Shown here piece after piece: positions 8,699 to 16,841 of a stretch of DNA of 64,000 bases. How positions within the stretch are numbered: the first letter of the stretch is position 1; each line of letters starts with the position of its first letter. The DNA is taken from positions 4,712,001-4,776,000 of the forward strand of contig NZ_CP163444.1 in NCBI RefSeq assembly GCF_041053105.1. Reading direction: 5' to 3'. The translations under genes were made by a program, and so were the position numbers. This DNA comes from Streptomyces sp. R44 (GTDB lineage Bacteria > Actinomycetota > Actinomycetes > Streptomycetales > Streptomycetaceae). The notes beneath the pieces were generated by a model. That model was not told the origin of the DNA. It worked only from the letters and a program-made list of their open reading frames with translations, and searched no databases.

Positions 8699-9904
8699 TC
8701 AGCGGCGGCCGTGCACCGCCCGCGCCACCCGCGGCCCGAGCCAGCGCTTGAGCCGCCGCAGCGCCTCCAGCTGCTCGGCGGCCCGGTCGATCCGGTAGTA
8801 CAGCTGCGGCGGGACGTGCGGCAGTAGCGGCGAGTGGCGTTGGCCGAGGAGCGCGAACATCTTGGCCGGCTCCAGGCTCATGTAGCGCGGCAGGTTCTCG
8901 TACCACTGGGCGCTGTAGCGGGCGGCGCTCTGCGCGGAGACGAGCTCGGCGCGCCGCCGCTTCCCGTACGCGGTGAGGGCGGCGTCCAGGTCGCCGGGGG
9001 CGCGCAGGGCGTCCGCGAGGGCGAGCGCGTCCTCCAGGGCCAGGGTGGTGCCCGCGCCGATCGAGTAGTGCGTGGTGTGGGCGGCGTCGCCGAGGAGGAC
9101 GAGGTTGCCGCGGTGCCAGACCCGGTTGGTGAGGGTGCGGAAGGTCAGCCACTGGGCGGCGTCGTCGGCGCGCTCGCGGCCGATCAGCTCGTGCCCGTCG
9201 AGGAGGTCGTGGAAGAGCTTCTCCAGGAGGTTCAGGCTGTCGGCCTCGCCGAGCGTGCCGAGACCGAGGCCGGTCCAGGTCTCGGGGGAGCACTCGACGA
9301 CACAGGTCGAGCGCTCGCCGCTGAACCCGTAGGCGTAGCACCAGATCCAGCCGTGCTCGGTCTCCTTGAAGGCGAAGCTGAAGGAGTCGAAGACCTTGGT
9401 GGTGCCGAGCCAGATGTACTGGTTGCGGCCGCTGGTGACCTCGCTGCCGAAGTGGCCCGCGTGGGCCTCGCGGAGGGCGCTGTTGACGCCGTCGGCGGCG
9501 ACGACCAGGTCCGCGCCGGCCAGTTCGGGGGCGTCGGGGCCCTGGATGTCGTGCTCGAACTCGACGCGTACGCCGAGCTCCTCGGCCCGGTCGGCGAGCA
9601 GCGCGAGCATCCGCCGCCGCCCGATGCCGAAACCGGCGTCGCCGCGGTGGACGGTCCGCTCGTCGCGGACGATGGCGACCCCGTCGGTCCAGGTCACGGA
9701 GGCCTCGGCGACGGCGGCGGCGGACTCGGGGTCGCCCGCGCGCAGCTTGTCGAGCAGCCCCGCCCAGTACGTCACGCCCCAGCCGTACGTGGAGCCCGCG
9801 GGGTTCCGCTCGTACACGGCGATGTCGTGGGACGGATCCTGCCGCTTCAGCAGGATCGAGAGGTAGAGGCCGGCGGGTCCGCCGCCGACGATCGCGAGCT
9901 TCAC
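8699..9904 (-). CDS. FAD-dependent monooxygenase (salicylyl-CoA/anthraniloyl-CoA hydroxylase-like)
   Basis: 401 aa from GTG 9904 (VKLAIVGGGPAGLYLSILLK). It has the GxGxxG FAD motif, the middle DG motif (LVVAADGVNSALREAH) and the C-terminal GD motif (NLVLLGDAAHTTHYSIGAGT). The run YERNPAGSTYGWGVTYWAGLLD, then GIGRRRMLALLADRAEELGV, resembles the FAD hydroxylases acting on CoA thioesters such as salicylyl-CoA 5-hydroxylase. No CoA ligase is adjacent, so the substrate stays open. It stands alone on its strand between two divergent or co-oriented units. Confidence 0.87.
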   Translation of the reverse strand: MKLAIVGGGPAGLYLSILLKRQDPSHDIAVYERNPAGSTYGWGVTYWAGLLDKLRAGDPESAAAVAEASVTWTDGVAIVRDERTVHRGDAGFGIGRRRMLALLADRAEELGVRVEFEHDIQGPDAPELAGADLVVAADGVNSALREAHAGHFGSEVTSGRNQYIWLGTTKVFDSFSFAFKETEHGWIWCYAYGFSGERSTCVVECSPETWTGLGLGTLGEADSLNLLEKLFHDLLDGHELIGRERADDAAQWLTFRTLTNRVWHRGNLVLLGDAAHTTHYSIGAGTTLALEDALALADALRAPGDLDAALTAYGKRRRAELVSAQSAARYSAQWYENLPRYMSLEPAKMFALLGQRHSPLLPHVPPQLYYRIDRAAEQLEALRRLKRWLGPRVARAVHGRR

Positions 9905-10009
9905 GTGCGCTCCCACTGAGACATGACACCGTGCGGTCGAATGACGACGCACGGTAGCAGTGGGGGCGGTGCGGCGCGGGGGAACGGCACTCCGTACCCA
10001 CCCAACGGG

Positions 10010-10630
10010 TTACGGCAGCAGGCGGCGTTCCTTCGCCACGGCGACCGCGCCCGCGCGGGTGTCGACGCCGAGCTTGGCGTAGATCCGGCCCAGGTGGGTC
10101 TTCACCGTCGCCTCGCTGATGAACAGGGCCCGCGCGATCTCCCGGTTGCCGAGACCCCGCCCGAGCTGGCCGAGGATGTCCCGTTCCCGGTCCGTCAGAC
10201 TCGGGCCGGCCGCGCCGCGCATGCGGTCCATGACCCGGCTGGCGACCGGCGGGGAGAGGGCCGTGCGGCCCTGCGCGGCGGAGTGGATCGCGGCGAACAG
10301 CTCCTCGGGCCGCTCGGCCTTGAGGAGGTAGCCCGTCGCGCCCGCCTCGATGGCCCGGGTGATGTCCGCGTCCGTGTCGTACGTGGTGAGGACCAGGACG
10401 TGGACGCCGGTGGGTGCGATCCGCCGGGTCGCCTCCACGCCGTCGATGCCCGCGCCGAGCTGGAGGTCCATCAGGACGACGTCCGGCTTCAGCTTCGCGG
10501 CCATGGCGACGGCCTCCTCGCCGCTGCCCGCCTCGCCGACCACCTCGATGTCCGGGGTGCTGCCGAGCAGGGCGAGCAGGCCGGCGCGGACGACGACGTG
10601 GTCGTCGCAGAGGAGGATCCGTACGGACAT
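10010..10630 (-). CDS. senR: LuxR/NarL-type response regulator, SenR-like
   Basis: 206 aa. Receiver domain MSVRILLCDDHVVVRAGLLA with phospho-acceptor Asp in VLMDLQLGAGIDG, Thr in VLTTYDTD and Lys in YLLKAE. C-terminal LuxR helix-turn-helix LTDRERDILGQLGRGLGNREIARALFISEATVKTHLGRIYAKL. Its ATG overlaps the kinase stop (TGATG). With the kinase and the divergent hbpS this reproduces the HbpS-SenS-SenR redox/haem-iron sensing set of S. reticuli, so SenR is inferred from context. The usual neighbours furS and cpeB are not seen here. Confidence 0.82.
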   Translation of the reverse strand: MSVRILLCDDHVVVRAGLLALLGSTPDIEVVGEAGSGEEAVAMAAKLKPDVVLMDLQLGAGIDGVEATRRIAPTGVHVLVLTTYDTDADITRAIEAGATGYLLKAERPEELFAAIHSAAQGRTALSPPVASRVMDRMRGAAGPSLTDRERDILGQLGRGLGNREIARALFISEATVKTHLGRIYAKLGVDTRAGAVAVAKERRLLP

Positions 10631-11796
10631 CAGGACTCCAGGGAGAGCGGGATCGCGGCGGAGAGCACCGTGCCCTCGCCCGGGGTGGACTCGACCGTCA
10701 GGGTGCCACCCAGCTGCTGGGCGCGCACCCGCATCGCCGGCAGACCGTGGCCGCGTTCGGCCTGCTCGCGGGCGAGCGCCGGGTCGAAGCCGCGGCCGTC
10801 GTCGGCGATGTCGAGGACGATCTGGTCGTCGAGGTAGGTGAGGGTCAGGGCGGCGGACTCGGCGCCGGCGTGCTCGCGGATGTTGGCGAGGGCGCCCTGG
10901 GCGATCCGCAGCAGCGCCGCCTGCACGCGGTCGGGCAGCGGCACCGCGATGCCGTCGATCCGGAAGGCCGCCGACTCGCGGGTGGCGAGACCGCGCAGGG
11001 CCTCCTCAAGGCCGCCTCCGGCGGCGAGGTCGGCGGGGGCGAGGTCCTGCACGAAGCGGCGGGCCTCGGCGAGGTTGCGTTCGGCGATGGACTCGGCGGT
11101 GCGGATGTGCCGGCGGGCGGTGACCGGGTCGCTGTCCCAGGTGCGGTCCGCGGCCTGGAGCAGCATCTGCTGGCTCGACAGGCCCTGCGCGAGGGTGTCG
11201 TGGATCTCCATGGACAGGCGTTGGCGCTCGGCGAGGGTGCCTTCGCGGCGTTCGGTCGCGGCGAGTTCGCGCCGGGTGCGGATCAGGTCGTCGATGAGTG
11301 CCCGCTGGTGGGCGGCCTGCCGGTCGGAGTACACGAAGACGCCGGTGGCGAGGGCGGCGACGGCCGGCGGGGCGACGATCAGGTTGGGGTCCCAGCCGCC
11401 GTGCGAGAGCTGCACCTGCGCGAAGACGACGAAGGCGGTGAGCAGGGCGACCAGGCCGAGGGCGGCGCGCGGCGGGAGGGTGCGCAGGCCCGTGTAGAAG
11501 AGCGGCACGGCGCACCAGGCGTAGCTGGGGGCGAGGACGACGAGGACGACCCAGACGGCGACGACCGTGCCCAGCCAGGCGATCCGGCGCGGGGTGGCGC
11601 GGGTGCCGAGCACCGGCCCGAGCAGGTAGAGGGAGGCGAGGGCGCCGGTGAGGGCGATGATCCAGGGGCTGCGGGTCTCCCAGTCGTGCCGCAGCAGGAA
11701 GCGGGCGAGGGAGGCGCCGAGCAGCAGGAAGAAGGCGATGTGCATGACCCGCGCCAGCCAGCGGGCGTCCGGGTCGTGTTCCGTGGGCCGGGTCAC
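10630..11796 (-). CDS. senS: Membrane sensor histidine kinase, SenS-like
   Basis: 388 aa from GTG 11796, chosen because GGAGG lies 7 nt upstream; an in-frame ATG at 11838 has no such site. The N-terminal ~140 residues carry several hydrophobic helices (VMHIAFFLLLGASLARFLL, IAWLGTVVAVWVVLVVLAP). A HisKA_3 box follows, LAERQRLSMEIHDTLAQGLSSQQM (His in EIHD). HATPase motifs are ALANIREHA, DIADDGRGFDP and GHGLPAMRVRAQQLGG. In S. reticuli extracellular HbpS interacts with SenS to modulate autophosphorylation; the same partner gene is divergent here. Confidence 0.83.
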   Translation of the reverse strand: MTRPTEHDPDARWLARVMHIAFFLLLGASLARFLLRHDWETRSPWIIALTGALASLYLLGPVLGTRATPRRIAWLGTVVAVWVVLVVLAPSYAWCAVPLFYTGLRTLPPRAALGLVALLTAFVVFAQVQLSHGGWDPNLIVAPPAVAALATGVFVYSDRQAAHQRALIDDLIRTRRELAATERREGTLAERQRLSMEIHDTLAQGLSSQQMLLQAADRTWDSDPVTARRHIRTAESIAERNLAEARRFVQDLAPADLAAGGGLEEALRGLATRESAAFRIDGIAVPLPDRVQAALLRIAQGALANIREHAGAESAALTLTYLDDQIVLDIADDGRGFDPALAREQAERGHGLPAMRVRAQQLGGTLTVESTPGEGTVLSAAIPLSLES

Positions 11797-11979
11797 CGTG
11801 CCGCCTCCCTGCCTGCTGACCTGCGTGTATCTGTCCATGGTGGCCCGGAGGGACCAGGGGGGCATCAACCGATCGGCTGACAGACCCGTCGTCCGGTGTG
11901 CGCGCGGAGGGCAGCCGGACCGTGGACCGGTGGGCGCCGGTTCCGGCCGGAGGATCGAGGCAGAGCGAAGGAACGAACC

Positions 11980-12042
11980 GCTCGACAGCTTCTCCTCTCC
12001 TCTCCCCTCCCCTCTCTCCTCCTCACTTCTACGGAGTCCCTC
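11980..12042 (+). promoter_or_regulatory. Pyrimidine tract and ribosome site in the hbpS leader
   Basis: Between the divergent senS and hbpS starts, 11990-12038 is almost uninterrupted CT on the + strand (repeats of TCTCC/CCCTC), ending ACGGAG just before the ATG at 12043. The 11797-12042 interval must also hold promoters for both directions. In S. reticuli SenR binds upstream of hbpS and senS, but I could not identify a clear inverted repeat here. Confidence 0.4.
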
Positions 12043-12579
12043 ATGAAGAAGATCCTCCTCGGTGCCACCGCCGCCGCTGTCGTCGCCGCCGGTACCTTCG
12101 GCGTGGTCTCCGCGAACGCCGCCGCCCCGGCCGCCGCTCCCGCCGCCGTCACGGCCGACGCGGGCAACGGCAACACCCTGCAGACGACGCACCTGACGAT
12201 CGAGGCCGCCACGAAGGCCGCGCAGGCGACCCTGGACGCCGCCGAGAAGGAGAACCAGCGGGTCTCCGTGGCGGTCGTCGACCGCAACGGCAACACCCTC
12301 GTGACCCTGCGCGGCGACGGCGCCGGCCCGCAGTCCTACGAGTCGGCCCAGAAGAAGGCGTACACCGCCGTCTCCTGGAACGCCCCGACCTCCGTCCTCG
12401 CGGGCCGTCTCGCCAACGCGCCGACCCTGAAGGACATCCCCGGCACCCTCTTCCTCGCCGGTGGCGCCCCGGTCACCGCCAAGGGCGCGCCGATCGCGGG
12501 CATCGGTGTCGCGGGTGCCCCCTCGGGCGACCTGGACGAGAAGTTCGCGCAGGCCGGCGTCGCCGCCCTCGCGGAGTAA
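12043..12579 (+). CDS. hbpS: Secreted haem-binding HbpS/GlcG-family protein
   Basis: 178 aa. A signal peptide MKKILLGATAAAVVAAGTFG ends near ANAAAP (residues 26-30). The mature domain (about 45-178) is the GlcG/HbpS (DUF336) fold: LTIEAATKAAQATLDAAEKENQRVSVAVVDRNGN, then SAQKKAYTAVSWNAPTS and GTLFLAGGAPVTAKGAPIAGIGVAGA. In S. reticuli HbpS is an octameric extracellular haem and iron binder that signals to SenS. The divergent kinase/regulator pair makes the assignment strong. A strong hairpin-U terminator follows at 12591. Confidence 0.86.
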   Translation: MKKILLGATAAAVVAAGTFGVVSANAAAPAAAPAAVTADAGNGNTLQTTHLTIEAATKAAQATLDAAEKENQRVSVAVVDRNGNTLVTLRGDGAGPQSYESAQKKAYTAVSWNAPTSVLAGRLANAPTLKDIPGTLFLAGGAPVTAKGAPIAGIGVAGAPSGDLDEKFAQAGVAALAE

Positions 12580-12590
12580 GGCCCCCAGCT

Positions 12591-12640
12591 GGTGGTGGCG
12601 CCCGGATCCCCCGCCGGGCGCCGCCGCCTTTTTTCGTTTT
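12591..12640 (+). terminator. Rho-independent terminator of hbpS
   Basis: GGCGCCCGG (12597-12605) pairs with CCGGGCGCC (12614-12622) around an 8-nt loop. The stem extends to about 15 bp (12591-12605/12614-12628) with two G-U pairs. It is followed by TTTTTTCGTTTTT, an unusually good U-tract for a streptomycete. Confidence 0.9.
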
Positions 12641-12660
12641 TGACCACTTAAGATCGGTAC

Positions 12661-14052
12661 GTGGCACAACGCAGCCGGACCGGAGCCCTCGCCCTCGCCG
12701 CCCTCCTCCTGCTGGTGGGCGGCTGCACCGAGGCCGCCGGCGGCGTCCGCGGCACCCCCGGCGCGGCCGGGCTGCGCGACCCGCTCTTCCCGAAGCTCGG
12801 CAACGGCGGCTACGACGTCGGGCACTACGACCTCACCCTCGCCTACGACCCGGCCTCCGGCCGCCTCGACGGCACCGCCGAGATCACCGCCCGCGCCACC
12901 CAGGACCTCAGCGCCTTCAACCTCGACCTCGCCGGACTCACCGTGCGCGGCGCCACCGTCGACGGCGCCCCCGCCGCGTACAACCGGGCCGGGAACGAGC
13001 TGACCCTCCGCCCCCGCGACGAGCTCGCCGAGGGCGAGGAGTTCAAGGCCACCGTCACCTACACGGGCGTGCCCGAACCGCTCACCGACGCCGACGGCTC
13101 CAAGGAGGGCTGGCTGCGCACCGCCGACGGGGCGATCGCGGTCGGCGAACCGGCCGGCTCCATGACCTGGTTCCCCGGCAACAACCACCCCTCCGACAAG
13201 GCCACCTACACCCTCGCGCTCACCCTCCCCGCCGGACTCGACGGCTTCTCCAACGGCGTCAGGACCGAGCGGCGGACGGAGAAGGACGGCCGCGTCACCA
13301 CCGTGTGGCACACCGACGAGCCGATGGCCGGCTACCTCGCGACGGTCGCGATCGGCCGGTACGAGACGGGCACGGCGACCGCCCTCGGCACCGTGCCCGT
13401 CCTCACCGCCGCCGAGTCCCCCGTCGCGCCCGGCAGCGCCGCGCTGCGGGCCGAGATCCCCGAGCTCCTCGCCCGCCAGGTGAAGCGTTTCGGTCCGTAC
13501 CCCTTCTCCGCCGCCGGGGCCGTCGTCACCAAGGACGGGACACTCGGCTACGCCCTGGAGACCCAGACCCGGCCCGTCTTCCCGGCCGGCTCCTTCGACC
13601 GGGCGACCCTCCTCCACGAGCAGGCCCACCAGTGGTTCGGGAACTCGGTCACGCCAGGGAGCTGGCAGGACATCTGGCTGAACGAGGGCTTCGCGACGTA
13701 CGGGGAGTGGCTGTACGACGAGGAGTACGAGCACGTCCCGGCGTCGACCCACTTCGCGCGCGCCTTCGACCAGGACGCCAACTGGGCCTTCCCGCCCGCC
13801 GCGCCGCCCGCCGCCGAAAACCTCTTCGACCCGCCCGTGTACCAGCGGGGCGCGATGGTCCTGCACAAACTGCGCCAGACGGTCGGCGACCGCGTCTTCG
13901 ACGAGATCCTGCGCGGCTGGGCCGCGAAGTACCGCCACGCCAACGCCACCACGGACGACTTCACGGCCTACGCGGAGAGCGTGGCGGGCCGCGACCTCGA
14001 TGCGCTGTGGGACGTCTGGCTCTACGGCGACGAGAAGCCCGCCAAGCCGTGA
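12661..14052 (+). CDS. M1-family metallopeptidase lipoprotein
   Basis: 463 aa from GTG 12661. The N-terminal segment ALALAALLLLVGGCTEA is a lipoprotein signal with lipobox VGGC (Cys ~22). The beta-rich N-terminal M1 domain follows, then the gluzincin site LLHEQAHQWFGNS (HExxH, residues ~319-323) and the third zinc ligand Glu 18 residues on in WLNEGFATYGEW. The preceding exopeptidase GxMEN motif is replaced by LGYALETQTRP, a common variant in actinobacterial secreted M1 enzymes. At ~460 aa it lacks the long C-terminal helical domain of PepN, like cold-active short M1 peptidases. Stop is 2 nt from the convergent GNAT. Confidence 0.9.
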   Translation: MAQRSRTGALALAALLLLVGGCTEAAGGVRGTPGAAGLRDPLFPKLGNGGYDVGHYDLTLAYDPASGRLDGTAEITARATQDLSAFNLDLAGLTVRGATVDGAPAAYNRAGNELTLRPRDELAEGEEFKATVTYTGVPEPLTDADGSKEGWLRTADGAIAVGEPAGSMTWFPGNNHPSDKATYTLALTLPAGLDGFSNGVRTERRTEKDGRVTTVWHTDEPMAGYLATVAIGRYETGTATALGTVPVLTAAESPVAPGSAALRAEIPELLARQVKRFGPYPFSAAGAVVTKDGTLGYALETQTRPVFPAGSFDRATLLHEQAHQWFGNSVTPGSWQDIWLNEGFATYGEWLYDEEYEHVPASTHFARAFDQDANWAFPPAAPPAAENLFDPPVYQRGAMVLHKLRQTVGDRVFDEILRGWAAKYRHANATTDDFTAYAESVAGRDLDALWDVWLYGDEKPAKP

Positions 14053-14053
14053 C

Positions 14054-14569
14054 TCAGGCCAGGGACTTCCGCATCACGATGCACGCCCGGCCGTGCGCGA
14101 GGTCCGGGCGGCGGTCCGTCTCCTCGTAACCGAGCGCCGTCCAGAAGGCCAGCGCCTTCGGGTTGTTCTCCAGCACGGCGAGCCGCAGCCCCGTACGGCC
14201 GTCGGCGCGGAATCGGTCCTCGACGTACGCGGCGAGCCGGCGGCCGTGCCCCGCGCGCCGCTCGTCCCCGTGGACCATGAGCAGCCCCAGCCACGGATCG
14301 GGCTCCGCCGGGTCCGGGTGGCGGCCCAGGGTGATGGCGACGGCGACGAGCCGGCCCTCGGAGCGGGCCAGGAGCACCTCGGCGGTCGGCTGCGCGAGCT
14401 CCTCGGCGAGCGCGGCCGCGACCTGCTCGGGCCGGATGTCGGACGGATCCGGGAAGTCGCCGCTGAGCTGCTGGAACTCCTCGTTGGAGGCGTAGAGCGC
14501 GGTGAGCTCGGTGAGCAGCTCGCCGGGGAGGGCGTGCGCTTCCGTGTGCGGGAGGGCTTCGACGATCAC
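14054..14569 (-). CDS. GNAT family N-acetyltransferase
   Basis: 171 aa. An N-terminal helical part (PGELLTELTALYASNEEFQQ) leads into the GNAT core. The acetyl-CoA loop is ERRAGHGRRLAAYVEDRF (RxxGxG), preceded by PWLGLLMVHGD, and the C-terminal motif is NNPKALAFWTALGYEET. Typical of small-molecule or N-terminal acetyltransferases; substrate unknown. Its stop is adjacent to the convergent M1 peptidase stop. Confidence 0.88.
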   Translation of the reverse strand: MIVEALPHTEAHALPGELLTELTALYASNEEFQQLSGDFPDPSDIRPEQVAAALAEELAQPTAEVLLARSEGRLVAVAITLGRHPDPAEPDPWLGLLMVHGDERRAGHGRRLAAYVEDRFRADGRTGLRLAVLENNPKALAFWTALGYEETDRRPDLAHGRACIVMRKSLA

Positions 14570-14581
14570 GCGCCACAGGGT

Positions 14582-14613
14582 AGAGCCCCGGCGGGCATCC
14601 CGGCCGGGGCTCT
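14582..14613 (-). terminator. Hairpin after terD
   Basis: AGAGCCCCGGC (14582-14592) and GCCGGGGCTCT (14603-14613) form an 11-bp perfect stem with a 10-nt loop. No U-tract. It lies downstream of terD on its own strand and upstream of the GNAT gene. Confidence 0.65.
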
Positions 14614-14633
14614 GCGCCGTTCGCGGCGAAGCG

Positions 14634-15209
14634 TCAGATGCTGACGCCGAAGTCGCGGGCGATGCCTTCGAGACCCGAGGCGTAGCCCTGGCCCACGGCG
14701 CGGAACTTCCACTCGGCGCCGTTGCGGTACAGCTCGCCGAAGACCATGGCCGTCTCGACGGCGGCGTCCTCGGAGAGGTCGTAGCGGGCGAGCTCGGCGC
14801 CGCCGGCCTGGTTCACGATGCGGATGTACGCGTTGCGCACCTGGCCGAAGTTCTGCGAGCGGGACACCGCGTCGTAGATGGAGACCGGGAAGACGATCTT
14901 CTCGACGTTCGGCGGGAGGGCCGCGAGGTTGACGTTGATCTGCTCGTCGTCGCCGCCGCCCTCACCGGTGCGGTTGTCACCGGTGTGCACGATCGTCTGG
15001 TCCGGCGTCGCCTTGTTGTTGAAGAAGACGAAGTGGGCGTCGGAGGCGACCCGCCCGGAGGCGTCCACGCCGATCGCCGAGGCGTCGAGGTCGAAGTCGG
15101 TGCCGGTGGTGGTGCGGACGTCCCAGCCGAGGCCCACGGTGACGGCGGCGAGGCCCGGGGCCTCCTTGGTCAGGGAGACGTTGCCGCCCTTGGACAGGCT
15201 CACAGCCAT
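14634..15209 (-). CDS. terD: TerD-family calcium-binding stress protein
   Basis: 191 aa, the standard TerD length. It begins [20 protein letters not shown], the invariant TerD opening, followed by [21 protein letters not shown] with the DxD(L)DxS calcium-site residues. Further on is [17 protein letters not shown], the second acidic Ca site, then VYIRIVNQ-like [11 protein letters not shown]. TerD proteins act in the cytoplasm in tellurite and general stress responses and, in Streptomyces, in development. It is a single gene, without the rest of a ter operon. Confidence 0.95.
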   Translation of the reverse strand: MAVSLSKGGNVSLTKEAPGLAAVTVGLGWDVRTTTGTDFDLDASAIGVDASGRVASDAHFVFFNNKATPDQTIVHTGDNRTGEGGGDDEQINVNLAALPPNVEKIVFPVSIYDAVSRSQNFGQVRNAYIRIVNQAGGAELARYDLSEDAAVETAMVFGELYRNGAEWKFRAVGQGYASGLEGIARDFGVSI

Positions 15210-15328
15210 GGAAAGTCCCTTTCGTCGTGATGTCGTCGCTCGCCTGGAGAAACGCGCTGCGGCGGCCGTCGGTTCCCGGCCGCCTCCGAGGGAAAACAGG
15301 ATGACTCCTCCGGCCCCCTGCGGGGAAC

Positions 15329-15766
15329 ATGGAGGGCATGTCCGGTCCGTATCCCATCCGCGGCTCCGTCTCGCTGCCCGAGGCCGAGCTCCAGTGGCGT
15401 TTCTCGCGGTCGTCGGGGCCGGGCGGTCAGCACGTCAACACCAGCGACTCCCAGGTGGAGCTCCGCTTCGACCTCGCGGCCACCGACGCGCTCCCCGAGG
15501 TGTGGAAGGCCCGCGCCCTGGAGCGGCTCGCCTCCCGCCTGGTCAACGGCGTCGTCACGGTCCGCGCCTCGGAGCACCGCTCCCAGTGGCGCAACCGCGA
15601 GACGGCCGCGGTCCGCCTGGCGGCCCTCCTCGCCGAGGCGACGGCCCCACCGCCGAAGCCCCGCCGCCCGACGAAGATCCCGCGCGGGATCAACGAGCGC
15701 CGGCTGCGCGAGAAGAAACAGCGCTCGGAGACCAAGCGGACCCGCCGGTCCCGCGACTGGAGCTAG
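15329..15766 (+). CDS. arfB: ArfB-type peptidyl-tRNA hydrolase (ribosome rescue)
   Basis: 145 aa. It contains the release-factor GGQ motif in [20 protein letters not shown] (G-G-Q at about residues 32-34), then a lysine/arginine-rich tail ([22 protein letters not shown]) that in ArfB/YaeJ threads into the empty mRNA channel. It has no codon-recognition domain, unlike RF1/RF2. It rescues stalled ribosomes by hydrolysing peptidyl-tRNA. An alternative start is ATG 15338 (MSGPYPIRG). The stop codon TAG is the left boundary of an IS insertion, but the protein is unaltered. Confidence 0.93.
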   Translation: MEGMSGPYPIRGSVSLPEAELQWRFSRSSGPGGQHVNTSDSQVELRFDLAATDALPEVWKARALERLASRLVNGVVTVRASEHRSQWRNRETAAVRLAALLAEATAPPPKPRRPTKIPRGINERRLREKKQRSETKRTRRSRDWS

Positions 15767-15792
15767 GGCCTGTGTGACGTTGCGATCAGTTG
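15764..15792. repeat. Left terminal inverted repeat of the IS5-family element
   Basis: TAGGGCCTGTGTGACGTTGC and the following GATCAGTTG match the reverse complement of 16813-16841 at 28 of 29 positions (one C/T difference). The first bases TAG also serve as the arfB stop codon and belong to the duplicated CTAG target. Confidence 0.92.
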
Positions 15793-16789
15793 GCGGTCTT
15801 CAGGAGGTCGTCGATCCAGATCATCGCGGCGCGGAGGTGGAGGCCGGCGAGGTAGCTCTCGGGTGATTTGTCGTAGCGGGTGGCGATCCCGCGCCAGGCC
15901 TTCAGCTTGTTGATCAGCCGCTCGACGGTGTTCCGTTCCTTGTAGAGATCGGCATCGTGGCCGACGGGTCGGCCACCCCTCGCGCCCTTCTTCTTCCGGT
16001 TGGCGGCCTGGTCCTTCTTCTCCGGGATGACCGCCTTGATGTTGCGTTTGCGCAGGTAGGCGCGGTTGCCGCGGGATGAGTAGGCCTTGTCCGCGGCGAC
16101 CGCGCCGGGCCTGGTGCGGGGGCGGCCGACGGGCAGACGGACCCGCACCCTGCCCAGCACGGGGATGAACTGCGGGCTGTCAGCGGCCTGCCCGGCGGTC
16201 AGGACGAACGCGAGCGGACGGCATTTGCGGTCCGCGGCGAGATGGACCTTGCTGGTCAACCCGCCCCGGGATCTGCCGAGCAGGGCTTCCTTGAGGCGGA
16301 GCTTGCGTCGGCGTCGGACGCGTCGACGCTCGGCGTGTCCGTTCTGTTCCTCCGGACCGCCCCCTTTTGCCGGGCCTCCTCCTGCTCGCGTGCAGCCTCT
16401 TCCAGGGCCTCCATGAGGTCCTTGCCGATACGCATCCCGGCGGCGTCGTGGTGGGCGCGGACCGTGGTGGAGTCCACGCTGACCAGCGACAAGTCCGTTC
16501 TCCCCGCGCGGGCCGCCTCGGCGATCAGGCCTTCGAGCAGGGCGGAGAAGACGCCGGCGTCCCGCCAGACCCTGAAGCGCCCGTAGACGGTGGGCCATGG
16601 GCCGAACTCGGAGGGCATCTCGCGCCACTGTGCGCTGGACCGGAACCGCCAGATCACCCCTTCCAACTGTTCCCGCAGTCGTTCCGGGTACGGGCCGAAC
16701 CTGCCGATCGGCAGGTAGGGCTCGATGAACTTCCACTGAGCATCGGTGAGTTGCCTGCGCGTCACGACCAATGTCCTACCGGGTTCCAC
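15786..16789 (-). CDS. IS5-family DDE transposase made by -1 frameshift (OrfA + OrfB)
   Basis: OrfA starts at 16789 (MEPGRTLVVTRRQLTDAQWK) and stays open to 16256; OrfB lies in the -1 frame down to 15786. The overlap has an A AAG GGG heptamer (16367-16361) in CAA AAG GGG; slipping there joins ...EEARQK to GGGPEEQNGHAERRR, giving about 334 aa. OrfA has the insertion-element DUF4096-type domain (WRFRSSAQWREMPSEFGPW) and the first catalytic Asp in VSVDSTTVRAHHD. OrfB has the second Asp in AVAADKAYSS and the Glu in KERNTVERLINKLK. Unshifted OrfA alone would be a truncated DNA-binding product. Confidence 0.9.
16361..16367 (-). other. -1 ribosomal frameshift site in the transposase
   Basis: The minus strand reads CAA AAG GGG GCG: an X XXY YYZ heptamer A AAG GGG placed exactly where OrfA and OrfB must join. 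Slippage re-reads the G at 16364 and continues in the OrfB frame. Confidence 0.75.
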
Positions 16790-16812
16790 CCCACGGAGAG
16801 GACAGAACCCAG

Positions 16813-16841
16813 CAACTGATCACAACGTCACACAGGCCCTA
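16813..16841. repeat. Right terminal inverted repeat of the IS5-family element
   Basis: The reverse complement begins TAGGGCCTGTGTGACGTTGT and continues GATCAGTTG, matching the left repeat except for one base. The outermost CTA is also the complement of the stop codon of the minus-strand gene 16839-17213. Confidence 0.92.

Larger units (their letters stand above)
15767..16838. mobile_element. IS5-family insertion sequence, intact, ~1.07 kb
   Basis: About 1072 bp bounded by 28/29-matching inverted repeats and flanked on both sides by CTAG (15763-15766 and 16839-16842). Because CTAG is palindromic, the duplication may be TA or CTAG. It contains one transposase in two overlapping frames joined by a -1 slippery heptamer, the arrangement of the IS427 group of IS5. 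All three DDE residues are present, so the copy looks active or recently active. It sits precisely at the junction of two convergent genes and leaves both stop codons intact. Confidence 0.92.

Noticed and set aside
13600..13700. The M1 peptidase as a full aminopeptidase N
   Set aside because: Only ~463 aa, lipoprotein signal present and no GAMEN motif; a short secreted M1 enzyme is the better reading.
11797..13938. Minus-strand open frame extending upstream of senS across hbpS and the M1 peptidase
   Set aside because: Only the part from GTG 11796 has a ribosome site and kinase features; the rest is antisense shadow.
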